Positions 52,401 through 63,315 of a DNA stretch of 64,000 bases are shown here, one piece after another; position 1 is the stretch's first letter, and every line of letters starts with the position of its first letter. The notes beneath the pieces were generated by a model. The model did not search any database. It had not been told where the DNA came from and saw only the letters and a list, made by a program, of their open reading frames with translations. The DNA lies in contig CM028900.1 of NCBI GenBank assembly GCA_016801885.1, positions 13,720,972-13,784,971 of the forward strand, given 5' to 3'. This stretch comes from Toxotes chatareus (lineage: Eukaryota; Chordata; Actinopteri; Toxotidae). The translations under genes were made by a program, and so were the position numbers.

Positions 52401-55400
52401 TAGCGGGTGTGAACAGAGCGCTGGTGGCTCCAGGATCTCCGTTACAGGGGTGAGAAGAATGGCTGTTTGTCCAGGATTGGGAGGGGGTGGGGGACGGTTG
52501 GGGGGACTACTGCAAGCAGTCGTGGGGTGGGTGACCCCTGGCCACTGTGAGAAGAAGCCATTCTTACAGACTCCAGGACTGGAATAATGAACTCTATTAA
52601 GAGACAAGCTGCTTCAAAGGCCAGGCAGAACAAGCAGCAGCGGGGTGACAGCACAAGGTCTTTGTCTGGTGATGAAAAGCTTTCTTGTGACTTTCAGGTC
52701 CCCTGTGATAATAGTAAAGGTCCATTCTGCATATTCGCTGACATTTACGAGTATGAGTGGGCCAAACGCTTGAGCTCAGCCAAAAAAAGGATTGTGTCAT
52801 GCGTCAGAATGTTCTTGTGGCACATGGTGGAAAGGATAACACATGCAGATCAGGACTTGTGAAATATTCACATTAATTACAGACAACAGGGTGAACATTT
52901 GAAGCAGAGAGCGACACGAGTGAATTATTGCGCCAACGTCTTTGGGTGTCTGGCTGCGTTGCCTCCAGAGGAGAAGACTCTCGCTTCAGCCCCAGTCATT
53001 GGCTCTATTGTGCTTTTGACTCAGATCACTATCATGATGGCTTTATTGTGCCAGGAATCTGGCAGACAAAAAGCAGGAAATGGCTGGGAGTCACGCAAGG
53101 GATCTGGAGAGGCATGTGGGGGAGAGTGCCGGAGAAAGGCTGTGTGTGTCACCAGGACAGGGGAGGGAGAGGAGTGAGGACGGGGGTTGACAAACAGGCA
53201 TCTACTGTATGTTTCAGTGTCTCGACAGTCTCGAGCTCTGAACAATCCCTTGCACCCAATCCCTAGATACTGCACTGAAATCTGGGTAATAAGGGCGGGG
53301 CAGCAGGATTGTTCCATGTAAACTGTATGACTCTTTAATGAGCAGTGGAGGAGGAAGGGGGTTTGGATGTGTTGTTACCTGCTCCACGGTGAGGGGGGAG
53401 CAGATCTCCTCTCCTCTGAGGATCATGGAGCGTTGGGTCAAAACCTCTGACAGCTGGAAGGAGTCCAGGCCAAGCAGATCACTGACATTACTGACCACTG
53501 AAACACACACAGACATGGATATAGACTTACACAGTGTATAACAAACACAGAACACAGACAGTTCAGGTGACTCCCACTGATGTCAAACAACACATGTGAC
53601 TGTGATCCTACAGAGTCTATAGGAAACTCCATTCTGTTGGCTTCTGCAGTCACTGTAGTTCACTGGTTCTTTGGAAAAGAGGTCAAACACAGGGAACAAA
53701 GGAGCCTTGAGCTCATGTTACAGCCTGCTCAGTGCTCCGTCTGCTAGTACAATGTCAATCAAACTCATAAGGAAAACTGCAGAGTGGTCCAACATCAGTG
53801 GTGAACTTATTATCTGCTTTAGAAAACAGAGGTTTCCTACAATAAATTCCAGCAGAAACAACTGGTCATTTTAACTGGGCCTAACCACTTAAAGCCACAT
53901 GTTCCAAGTTTCCTCCTGAAATAGCATCAAACTTTGATAAAGTGTTTTTCCACTCTTTGATAAACATCACGTATATTTGGGATCTGCTTCGCCCAGCACT
54001 TCAAGCTGTCATTTGTGACATTTTCTCATACACACCTTTCTCTATTATGGTTGCAATGTTTGAAAATGTAACGAAAATGACAAGAATCTAAAATAAAGTT
54101 GCATGGAGTTAGTAATGATGGTAATCACGAAAGAGTTCGAGAGGTTGAAAAGGTTTGCTGCTTGTTTGTTTGGATGCCAAAGAAGAACTGGTTTGGTAAG
54201 CACCGTGTTCTCATAATTAAAAAATACTTTGGTTTTCTGAGAGAATAAATACTTTCACTGGCATTTTAATTTAAGGCTCTGCAATTTCCAAATCATTTCC
54301 TACTGATTTCCTAGGAGGCGTCCTGGAAATAAGTAGATAATTGAGTACTCGGTTTCAAGGGAAACAAGAATTTCCTTGGAAGAACTGCTCAATTTAAACC
54401 CAAGTGAATATTCATTCATTACCTTTTTAATATTGGAGACATCCATCTGCGCTTGCTTTTTTGCAAATCTCACATTTTTCCACATTCATCTAACCTGCTG
54501 CGTACTGACTAAAAACACTGCGTATGAAGTGTACAAATTGAGTGCAGCCTCTATAGTTAGCACCAAGTCACACAGTTCTTTCTAGAAAATTTCCCAGGAA
54601 ATTATTAAGACATTACTCAGAAATTACACAGATAAAGCATTCCCAGAATTTCATCTTGCTACTTACTTGTGTCCTTCACAGTTTCAAAAGTATGGTGCAG
54701 ATTGTGGATATGTGCAACACTTTTACACTACACACTATGTGTAGTAGAACTGCATATATACACTACATATATACAAATACATTTAATTCCTTCTCCTACC
54801 CCCTTTTGAAGTGATCTGAGCTCCGCCAGCAGTCATGAACTCAATGTTACCCATCTGGAGGACAGCAGACAGCAACTTGAACACATCTCTGATCTCCTCC
54901 TCACTGAATTCCATCACTTTCAAGGCCTCCTGCAACACAACACAACACAGTTGGACAACATGTCCCTATAAGGACAGTATCAAGATGTGACAGCAGTTAA
55001 ACATTTGCTTTTGCTCCCAGCTATATTACAACATAATTTAGAATGTGCCTCCAAAGTCAATATATGTTTCCCCCCCAGGCTCAAGTTTCTGGAAAATAAG
55101 TCTGTCTTACCAGATACATACTAAAGGGTTATGGTGCCCCCTGGAGGTCAAACAAACTGTATACATTAAAAAATTCCAGTATTCTTTCCCTCTTCTCCTT
55201 CTTACCATCACACTATCAAAGAGGTGCTTGTCATCCAGGCTGCTGTCCTGCACGCAGCCCGACTGGCTCAGGTAGTGATATGACTGAGGACCTTCAGACA
55301 GTAAATACATGTCTGAAACACACAGAGCAATGAATGAAATAAACAGAAGTTTACTTTGTGCTACTTGTTGTTAACCATATTGTACAAAGCAATAATGCTG

Positions 55401-58400
55401 ACATTTACAAGTCTGTTGTACGGCCTATAGATTTATAGGTAGTTGGCAGAGGTAGAGATAAATATTTAAAAATGTAAGTAACAAGCATAAAAAAGGTCAT
55501 TTTAGCTCTGGTTTGTTCAAATTATTGGTTTGCTTTTCATTATTTTTGTGTATATTTGATTTTCAAAAGTAAAGTATCAGAGCTGGCTCCCTGCCATTTA
55601 AGATTATTTATCATTTAGCTCTAGTGAAGCACATATTTTAATAATTTTGAAGAAAAGTCGGGACTTGCTATTACTAACTTTGGTGACCACAGTTGGTCAA
55701 AAATTTGGAGCGCTCCTTTAAACCCTGTAAAAACGAACCTCTGTGGTCTTTGTCAGCCCCTGCTAACAGCGCGTAAAAGATGTGGTAGTTTCTTTCTCCA
55801 GGATTCTGACGAACCACACGGTTCTTGGAAAGACAGGATGGTTAGAAGAAAATGTATTTTAATATTCATTGGATTTTTGCTCGGGCACGATACATTACAT
55901 GTTGGCTACTGAACGTTTCAACACTACACAAACTTACCTTTTCCAGCAAATCTGATTACTGTAAGTCAAGGAAAACAAAAGTAACTTTAAGTAATTGCAT
56001 CCTCTGGAAAAATGCTGTAGATGATACAAAATTTCTTTACAGAATATCAGAGTGAACTTTTGAAGGATACAGTCAATGATGCAGCCTCCATGAATGTTTC
56101 CATTTTGGGAAAAGTGAAGCTGGATAAACTTCCCAAAGCGACTGGAGTTATTGTTGTACACAGTCTTAGCATTCCCAAATGCTTCCATGATGGGGCTGGA
56201 GAGAGAGAACAGACAAGTCAAGAAAATCAAAATGTCTTTCTAAAATGTACCCAGTGATTATCCATCTTTCTATTTTGATGCAGATGTGGATCCAGATGCA
56301 GGTTAAACATTTCTTAAAATTTTCTGCAGCCTTGATGGAAGTGTGCACTCTAACAGTATTTTCTAGTTTGTCTTGATTTTTTGCTCTATGCTGTGCCAAC
56401 TGTGTGAGTGACTAAAACATTTTGGATATATGCATGACATGAGGGACACCTCTCCGATCAGTACTGTGGGTTGACAAAAAGAGACGCTAACCAAATAAGC
56501 ACTTTTTATTCAGTCTCGAAATTCTGGTTCTTTTTTCAAGCAGGACCGTTTATAATCCTTGATGGTCTAAACAGTGTTTTAGAGATTTCCCCGCCCTGTC
56601 AATTTTGCAATTTTGGTGGAGCCTCTATCAGTCATTGAAAACAAATCAGTTTCAGCATTATAAGGACGACATTCAAGAATAACAAGATGATGAGTTGAGT
56701 TAGCTGAGTTGAGGTAATCTTGTTGCCATTACTCAAATGTGGTTAGGAACTTGCCTTGGTGAGCTGACAGGACAAATGCAATGTAAGCAAAACATACTGA
56801 ATACAATGAATAGCTACAACAAAATATATATTAAAGTGCCAAAGGTTTATGATTAAAGAATCAAACAACCTAGACCTAGTATTATCATATGCAAAATACC
56901 ACAAATAATAACCAAGAAAACATGTTTATTACTCTTCAACTTTTAAAATGTAAAGGGCACAAGATAGCAGGTGACAATTCTTGAGACAACTCAAACCCTA
57001 ACAGACTAGGACTCGGAGGTCAGCGGTCAAACAGTACCTGCTCTGGACGAGGGCCTGCTCCACCCTGGTGGTCCTCTCTGACGGAGGAGTGCCTGCTGAG
57101 TTTTGACTCATCACTGAGAGAAACTTCAGCAGCAGCTTGGTGCTCTCTGTCTTCCCAGCACCACTTTCCCCACTGAAGAGGCAATATACACAATCAGAGA
57201 GAAGTACATATTTAGATGATATAATGATATAAATCCCCCTTTTGGGGTAAATGCCACATTAAAACTTAACTACAGTCACTATTCAGCAGAACTATTTTCC
57301 AATCAAAAGACTCATAACTTAATCCGTAATTTACAGCTTCTTATTTTTCCTCCTCAGTCCTCACCTGATGAGCACACACTGGCTGTCGTGCCTCTTCCAC
57401 AGGCAGCGGTAACACTCATTGGCTACGGCGAAGATATGAGGAGGCAGCTCCCCCATCTGGTGTTTGCTGTACAGATCGACTGCAGTGCCGTCGTACAGTC
57501 CTGCTATCTGCTTATAGGGATTTACCGCTGCCAGGATCGAACCTATGTTAGTCTGAAGAAAATGAAAAGGCAGACAGAGGTGTGAGGGAGAAAAGGGGAA
57601 GGAGGGTTAAAAAGGATTATCAGAGATTATCAGTGAAAGATGAAAAATGCTTTTAATGTATTTTACTCTAGGATTTATGACTCTTGCCAAGCACTGTACT
57701 AACGCTAAACTTTTATATGAGGCCTGCAGTACAATTAATTAATATCAATTAGGCAGATTCTTCCAGTTTCCTGTGTCCTTCCTCTGACATGGTACCTGTA
57801 GTCTGTAATACTCTTAAACTGTTATGTATGACCTAGTTTGCACTAAGGATGGTAGTATTTTAGGATCCATATCTTCTGCTCGGGTAATGCGCTTTGGGGA
57901 AAAGTGCCTCACAAAAGTGTGTTTGTGGGTCATCATAACTGTTCTGTGATGCTATGTAGACAGACTGGGTGAAACCTCTGGGATGAGATTAGGAGATAGG
58001 ATTTCCAAAAACATAGTTACCATGTGTCTGTGGGCAATGATTATTTTAATAAAGCCCAGATAGAGTTTCAACCTCAGAGGGCTTCTACTGTGAAAATAAT
58101 CCTGGGTATGAGAGCGGGTCAAACAAACATATCTGAGATCTTGCATTCTTGAAAAAAAAAAAAAATACAGCTCTGAATACCCTTACAATGTTTTGTTTCA
58201 TCATTGTTTGAAGTTCATTGTAATCCAGGAGTTATCTGTCCCAGAATGTCCTCAAGTTCCAGCTGTGGTTATGTATGCCCAGTGAAGAGAATGGGCACGC
58301 TAGTAATTGCAAGGTAATATCAAGAGTATGTTTGGAAGTCGTGAGGAAGTGCGGGTCATGCTCCTCACTCAAAACACAACATATCTTACTGATACATTGC

Positions 58401-58789
58401 ACTTGCCTTATATAGAAATTAATCTGCAATGTTTCCTGTTGATGTTTTTAGATGGTTGGAGATTTGTTATACTTTGAAATCTCAGTCAAATCTCAGTCTC
58501 TGCTGCGCATCCCAGTTCTCAGAAATACAAAAAAAAAGAAATCCCTGAACAACACAAAAGACCCACAGATACACCAGGTACATGGTAGTGTTGCAGGGTG
58601 AATGTGCTCACAGACTGTGCGGTGCCTTACATAGATGTTGTCTTTCTGGTAGCGCATAAAGAGGTTGTGCATGATGGCAGCTTCATGCAGCTCTGCCAGA
58701 GTCGACATGTCCTCCACTCCATGGACACTGCTGGGGTGCATCGGGTACACAGTCTCTCTGTTCAGCTCTGCCTTCTGTAGATAGATCAC
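28832..58789 (-). CDS. myo10: Unconventional myosin X (MYO10), 39 coding exons, 5' end outside window
   Basis: Thirty-nine exons with GT-AG introns and matching phases join into one open frame of 2071 codons plus TGA (28832-28834). Domain order is motor, three IQ motifs, charged helix/coiled coil, PEST and proline-rich linker, a PH domain split by an inserted PH domain, a further PH domain, MyTH4 and FERM. This architecture is diagnostic of myosin X, the barbed-end motor that carries integrins, netrin receptors and Ena/VASP to filopodial tips and responds to PIP3. The P-loop GESGAGKT, switch I NNNSSRFGKF and switch II DIFGFE are intact, so the motor should be active. Human MYO10 is 2058 aa; this copy is slightly longer because of its linker. 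The first in-window exon starts at the residue after the SH3-like N-terminal part, so about 45-50 residues are missing and probably lie beyond 64000. The C-terminus, ending in GTNWIR, differs from human, and teleosts have several myo10 paralogues; which one this is remains open (myo10 or a myo10-like copy). Confidence 0.95.
32324..35307 (-). other. myo10: myo10 PH-domain exons (split PH1 with inserted PH2, then PH3)
   Basis: Exons are 35184-35307, 34537-34780, 34323-34418, 34017-34110, 33359-33414, 33093-33235, 32675-32869 and 32324-32481, visible residues about 1155-1524. YLYMKSGLMIPWRRRWCVLK starts PH1. It is interrupted by a whole PH domain (GWLYKKGGGMSTLSRRNWKM to SGWFSVLSRVHSA), then resumed by VGTLDVGLIDSVCA to HHWIGLLQKSKGD. 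A third PH domain starts GWLHKEMKSGAKS. The basic K/R cluster of the inserted PH domain fits the PIP3-binding role known for myosin X. Confidence 0.92.
37128..37158 (-). other. myo10: 31-nt microexon joining the charged helix to the coiled coil
   Basis: The exon GAACTCACTG... to ...CAGAAG has a TTTAG acceptor and a GTAATT donor. It is required to keep frame between exon 37251-37688 (phase 2) and exon 36152-36985 (phase 0), adding about 10 residues (NSLVNGACQK). Skipping it would shift the frame. Confidence 0.8.
38740..38830. repeat. Possible interspersed-repeat fragment
   Basis: The phrase cctgaagagggtctatgga and the following ctgaaacgtcattgat resemble a widespread animal repeat end of the type CTGAAGAAGG...GGACCGAAACGTT. 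It lies in the myo10 intron 37689-39321. Assignment is by memory of the motif only. Confidence 0.35.
39760..39800. repeat. CTG/CAG trinucleotide tract
   Basis: Positions about 39763-39798 read (CTG)n with single interruptions, in a GC-rich part of the myo10 intron between the first and second lever-arm exons. Confidence 0.7.
40376..40450. repeat. Long (CA)n microsatellite, about 37 units
   Basis: An uninterrupted 75-base CA tract, the longest perfect dinucleotide repeat in the window. Confidence 0.95.
42130..42440. repeat. Decayed teleost interspersed repeat with GGTTAGG-type core
   Basis: The order of elements (ctgtggggacaaac, a GTTAGGG/GGTTAGGGTTA-rich core at about 42276-42340, then gtgcaatgtccttctaagtgac and a GT run) matches a repeat commonly seen in fish introns. 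It ends just before the converter exon acceptor side at 42447. Confidence 0.45.
44100..44350 (-). promoter_or_regulatory. myo10: Candidate internal promoter for a headless myo10 transcript
   Basis: Within the 1.85-kb intron 43163-45016 a CpG-bearing block contains a CCAAT box (gctagccaatgagag, near 44205), GC-box-like GGCGGGCG near 44260 and GGGCGG near 44348. The next downstream exon (43038-43162) encodes RYSGMLETVK, which has an in-frame Met near the end of the motor. Mammalian MYO10 is known to make a motor-less form from an internal promoter. The match in location is suggestive, not proof. Confidence 0.3.
45723..45738. repeat. Poly-C run
   Basis: Sixteen consecutive C in a myo10 intron. 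Confidence 0.85.
47187..47210. repeat. (GT)n microsatellite
   Basis: About twelve GT units, with a GC-containing start. Confidence 0.85.
47799..47830. repeat. (GA)n microsatellite with one interruption
   Basis: GA units are broken once by GC. Confidence 0.85.
48216..48241. repeat. (GT)n microsatellite beside a splice donor
   Basis: Thirteen GT units end 11 bases from the donor of exon 48253-48321 (gene-strand CA repeat in the first bases of the intron). Confidence 0.9.
51123..53378 (-). other. myo10: myo10 intron without further exons
   Basis: This 2.3-kb intron has no recognisable exon. A segment near 51690-51740 (acttctactccactacatttcagagg) resembles a common teleost interspersed repeat. 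Open frames near 52400-53300 have no conserved motif. Confidence 0.5.
51640..51750. repeat. Possible teleost interspersed-repeat fragment
   Basis: Contains cttctactccactacattt, which resembles a phrase frequent in fish genomes. The family name is not known to me and the boundaries are unclear. Confidence 0.3.
55938..55951 (-). other. myo10: 14-nt microexon of the myo10 motor domain
   Basis: The preceding exon must end at 56071 (GAC T, donor GTATCC) and the following exon begins AAC CGT at 55823. A direct join gives the wrong frame. The 14 bases ATTTGCTGGAAAAG, with AATCAG acceptor and GTAAGT donor, restore the frame. They complete the conserved myosin string DYLLEKNRVVRQNPGERN. This is a deduction from phase and conservation and is well supported. 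Confidence 0.85.
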
Positions 58790-58800
58790 CTGCAACAATA

Positions 58801-58819
58801 CACACACACACACACACAC
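58801..58819. repeat. (CA)n microsatellite
   Basis: About nine CA units lie just upstream, in gene sense, of the exon 58631-58789 acceptor. They are pyrimidine-alternating GT in the transcript. Confidence 0.85.
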
Positions 58820-61800
58820 CCAAAGAGTTCCCAGTTTGAGTCTGGCCATGGACCTCTGTGTTGCTCCTCATCAATTCACTGAAATTTCAATTAACTGCTT
58901 AATTGATTCAAGGTGTACTGCACAGTAAATAGCTTTATTTACACTTTCAATATCTCCTATCACAGCTAACAAAGTCAGCCGAGACCCACAGGCTTCAGGG
59001 TTTGAACAACACTTATGCAGAAGTTGAGCTTGTCAAGAAGTTCACACAGATGTGAATCCAGCTGCTGGCACATCAGTCTCACCTCTGTGACCATAGCACA
59101 TGAACGCATGGATGACAGGCAGATTCAGGAGACGATACAGGAACCACTAAACTGACAGACTGAATCCCTTATGTGTTCCTGCATGTGCCTGCTGTTGGCA
59201 TACCTGGCAGGTAGAGAACCCCTGTCTGACACAAGCCCAGACACATGTCCATAGATTTGTTCAGTTCACTTCTCTGTCTCTGTACAATAAATCTATCGCA
59301 TGTCACATTCCTGGAACAAGGCCTATTAGACGCAGTGGTAAAGTAAATGCAATGACTGGAGGCATGTCTTGACTTTCAAAGCCCATTTTTAGATGGCCGA
59401 TTTGAAATGAATCAATGGGGAGTGAGTGAGAAAGATGAAGGAAGAAGACTTACTCGTAAACCAGCAGGGACCGACTTTCTGGCTATCAGAACTCTAATGG
59501 TCAAGACATGAGATAAGACAGGCAGGCTACAACTGGTCACTTGATGGTAAGTAGGGTTTAGATCAATGCTGATGGACAAGGGGCAGGGGTTGCGGTGTCC
59601 CAGGGCATTACTGCTGGTCTTCTGGAATATTCATGTGGCCCAGTTGGGAGCAGACATTGGGTTTCAGAGAGCTGCTGAGTCAGCACAGAAGGGCTGCTGG
59701 GCCTCTGTGGGAGTGCTGATGAAGGTTTGAAAGGGGTTAGTTGATTTGTTGAACTTGAGAAACCAGATCCTTTGTGTAATGGCCAAATGACATTTTGAAA
59801 TGGAGGCCTTTATGCAGTAGAGTTGAGATGAGCTGAAAGATGCTAAAACAAGCTGTTAAGCTGCGGGGGGGGGGGGTCTGGTAATTCTCACTACAAGTGA
59901 CACCTAGTGTTAATATAGAAATATTAATTAGTGAAGCTTTAACAAAGTCAGTGGCTTCACAAGAAAGCATCAAGACCCTCCATTAATGTCTTTGTTATCA
60001 AATAAAAGACACTTCAGCACCATCTCCTCTTCTTGTAAACGTATCCAAATAGAATTATATATACACAACAGAGAAATATGCAGGACATGAGTCAGCTGCA
60101 TGAAGATAAATCATGGGACATCCTTCATGTTATAACGCATCTATGTATCATTCTATACATTATAGATCTGTAAAGCTCTTAAGGAGATTGCGTTGTTGGA
60201 AGGTTAACTGTGTTAAATAAGCACCGTTCGTGTGTGTGTGTGATTTCCATCTTTTGCACCTATTGTAATGCATTAACTAAAGTGAACCTATATGAAAGTG
60301 TTAAAACAGTCTCCTGAGCATGTGAAATGATAAAGTGACTCTCATCTGGCAGCCATGTCCATTTCATAGCAGACAATAGAGAATGGGCGTGTGCGGAGAC
60401 AAAAGCACAACAACAATGCAGTCATCAGTGGGTTGATACATGTTTTTGTGGTATTAAGGACTTTGGGGAGAAAAGCAGCATGTGCAGTGATGACATCCAT
60501 CGAGCAGAAGCTAGCAGATTTACAGCCAGATGTCCCTAAACATTTGGCTTTAACTCCACCCTCTCCTCTCTGGCTAATTGGCCTGGGTTCACCAGGCAGG
60601 GCCTCACTGACTAATAAATCAAGCAGGCTTTTCACTTGTTTTACATCTTTAATCAACATTATCATTTTACGTTCAATTACATCAGTCGCTTAATGTGATT
60701 GATGTCAGAATCAACACCTGAGCACAGCAGCTGATTTAAACAGGATAATATACTGTATATCATTATTTTCTTTCATATATTTTTATATAGATAGAAAAAG
60801 GGACATGATTACAAGCATCTTCAACCCTTCATCCCTCTTTCATCCTGTAAAAGAGGATGTATCACCTGTTCTCAGTTCTGAGCTCACCTTCTACTGACAC
60901 TGATGGAGAGACACTGTGTCCAACAACCAATGAAATAAACCACAGAAATCTGGGATATGTCTTCCACGTGTGTTAGCATTCTTTACATTCCCAAAGCACA
61001 AGTTCAAAGCTGCACTGAGATGACTGGAAGCAAAGATAATACAGGATAACAAACAACAAGGAGAGGCTACAGGGCAAGATTAAATTCTCAATTTCACCTA
61101 GAGTTTCACAGGAGGAAAACCAATATGGTTGCTTTAGCTAAACACACCTTCACCTTGGAAAGCACCTTCACCACATCTCTAGCGATATAGCTTCTGTGCA
61201 TATTTTTTGGTGTGTACATCCATAGGTGTGTGTGCAGATGTATGTGATTGTGTGTCTCTACATTATACTACTTGACCCTTGTTTTCAATCTTCTTTAGAC
61301 CACTGTTCAGATTTCACAGAGAGAGCCTCTGGGACTTTTTCATGACTGAAACATCAGAAATGCTCAAGAGAAAACTGAGCTGGATTTTCCAGCATCAAAA
61401 GGGGTTTCGCATTCCTCCGTGTTGCCCCACAGTGGTCTATGATTGCTTGGTTTCACTGTTGGTTTCATTCCTGTAAAATCAGTCACTGAGCTCTGGCCTC
61501 ACAGCGATTCTCATCAATATTTATGCATCTCCTCATAAATTTGTTTCCAAATAATTTACTGACTAAACAGCATCCCGCAGATATGGCTAAAAGGAATCTA
61601 AGATGGAACATGAGAGCAGATAAGGTCTAGACACAGACCATTTCAATCTCTATGAGGTACAATTATGTTCTCTTAGTGTCCATTATAACTGCCAGACATA
61701 CTGGAACATTTCCCCTGTGGGAGCTGCAGAGCCGTCAGCCTCTGTCCCATGTGATGCCACAAAAAACACTCCAACAAAAGCCTGTCTAATCCAACACAGT

Positions 61801-63177
61801 GATGTAACACTGTGTCCACTGTTGTTGGATTTCAACTTCCAAAAGACAAATTAAACCACAGTTTGAATTTATGAATTCGCTCTGAGCTCATAATCAAAAC
61901 TCACCAACTAAATCTAATTTATTAGGAGCACAAATTGGTTTTAATTAAAGTGATTATTTCCCCCTTTGCATGTGATTTCAGTCAGTGCAAGTGCAAGTCA
62001 GACGCCTGTTTCACACGGCGACGCAGCATCATCAAAGTTAATCATGTGAGTGCTGTAACGATGGCCGGAGATACTTTTACGCCACTTACAACAACATGTG
62101 ACTCATGATTGATTAGTGAAAATGTTGCACTGCACAAATCAATGCTTTCCAAATGGAGCCTTGTATTAACAGTAGCACATTACGCTGCCGGCCACAAGGC
62201 CGGACACAAAACAAAACAAAACAAAAAAAACACCAAACGTCTCAGTGATGATATAAAAGTTTTAACTTTCTTTGAGTCGTTAACAATAACCCACAAAATT
62301 TTGCACAGCAGTGAACAGCACATAGAGGGTGTGTGGTAGATAATATATGGTAATTTTAATCCGTCAATGGACTAATAATTATGCATGAGATATCCAGTAT
62401 TTTGCACAAAGAGAAATTTCAAAGAAAAAAATAAAACATTCAGTGTGATAAAATATTTCAGCAGTGGTGCTGACACAATTAGAATAGTTGATCAATGGCA
62501 TCTATTTTGATAATCAATGTTATCATTCCAATGATTTTTCAAGCAAAAGGATGACTATTTCTAAAAATGTGAAGATTTGCTGCTTTTCTTTGTCTAATGT
62601 GATAATAAACTGAATACATTAAGGTTTTTGATTTGATTTGAAAAAAAAAAAAAGCAGTTTGATTGTGGGGGCTTTTTTAATCCACAACTGATCCATCAAT
62701 CTGTAAAGTGAACAGCAGATTCATTTCTTAGACAGAAACACTGCTTCTGCTTTACTCATTGAAAATACAAAGTCTCACCAAAATGATACAGACTAAATTG
62801 TGGCAACATTTTTTCTAAAGATGACGCGACAGAATCCATCTGAATTTCAAAACTTTCTTGCAGCTGTAACGCTCTTTCTCTTTGTTTCCACCTCACTGAA
62901 ACCACACCCTGCTGTTGCTTTGTTCAACCGGCTCCACTCAATATTCACATTTAGATGGGGTCAGACTCAGTGACTCAGTGGACTTATGTTACACTGGCAC
63001 ATATATTCAGGGCTTTAGAAATAGCACATGGCCAGATACAAAATCACAGGCTTGTGGACACAAACACAGTCTTGTTTATCACTGTCTGTTTTCTGTTTTT
63101 TTTTTCTTTCACTCAGTCTGACTCTCTCTCTGTCTTACAGTGAATCCATCTGCTGAAGGGAGATCCCGCCCAGACCC

Positions 63178-63229
63178 GGGGGGATATGGGGTGGGTGGTG
63201 GGGTGGGTGGTGGGGGGGGGGGGGTTGGG
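63178..63229 (+). repeat. G-rich tract with G-quadruplex potential
   Basis: Many closely spaced runs of three or more G (GGGTGGGTGGTGGGG pattern, plus a 13-base G run) lie on the plus strand, just before an AT microsatellite. Confidence 0.7.
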
Positions 63230-63260
63230 CTTATTAATGGTGAAAACTGTGAAAAAATAA

Positions 63261-63264
<4 letters not shown>

Positions 63265-63310
<46 letters not shown>
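63265..63310. repeat. (AT)23 microsatellite
   Basis: A perfect AT dinucleotide run of 46 bases. Confidence 0.95.

Positions 63311-63315
<5 letters not shown>

Larger units (their letters stand above)
42447..58789 (-). other. myo10: myo10 motor domain exons (19 exons)
   Basis: Exons in order: 58631-58789, 57365-57552, 57038-57172, 56071-56195, 55938-55951, 55739-55823, 55206-55312, 54800-54929, 53379-53497, 50976-51122, 50416-50516, 49997-50063, 49318-49410, 48253-48321, 46248-46330, 46034-46142, 45017-45097, 43038-43162, 42447-42561. They encode visible residues 1-684. The P-loop is at about 117-124, switch I at about 175-184 and switch II at about 395-400. The actin-binding region contains NPFFVRCIKPN and the converter ends LGKTK. 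Most of these exons are 65-190 bases. Two introns have less usual but legal donors, GTCATT after 48253 and GTTCGT after 55739. Every junction keeps the reading frame. Confidence 0.93.

Noticed and set aside
55953..56070. Extension of the exon 56071-56195 frame through the following intron
   Set aside because: It stays open but loses the conserved DYLLEKNRVV sequence. A donor at GACT|GTATCC and the 14-nt microexon explain the region better.
63100..63160. Plus-strand splice-acceptor-like sequence (pyrimidine tract then TTACAG)
   Set aside because: No open frame or similarity follows it and all genes here are on the minus strand; chance in a pyrimidine-rich stretch.
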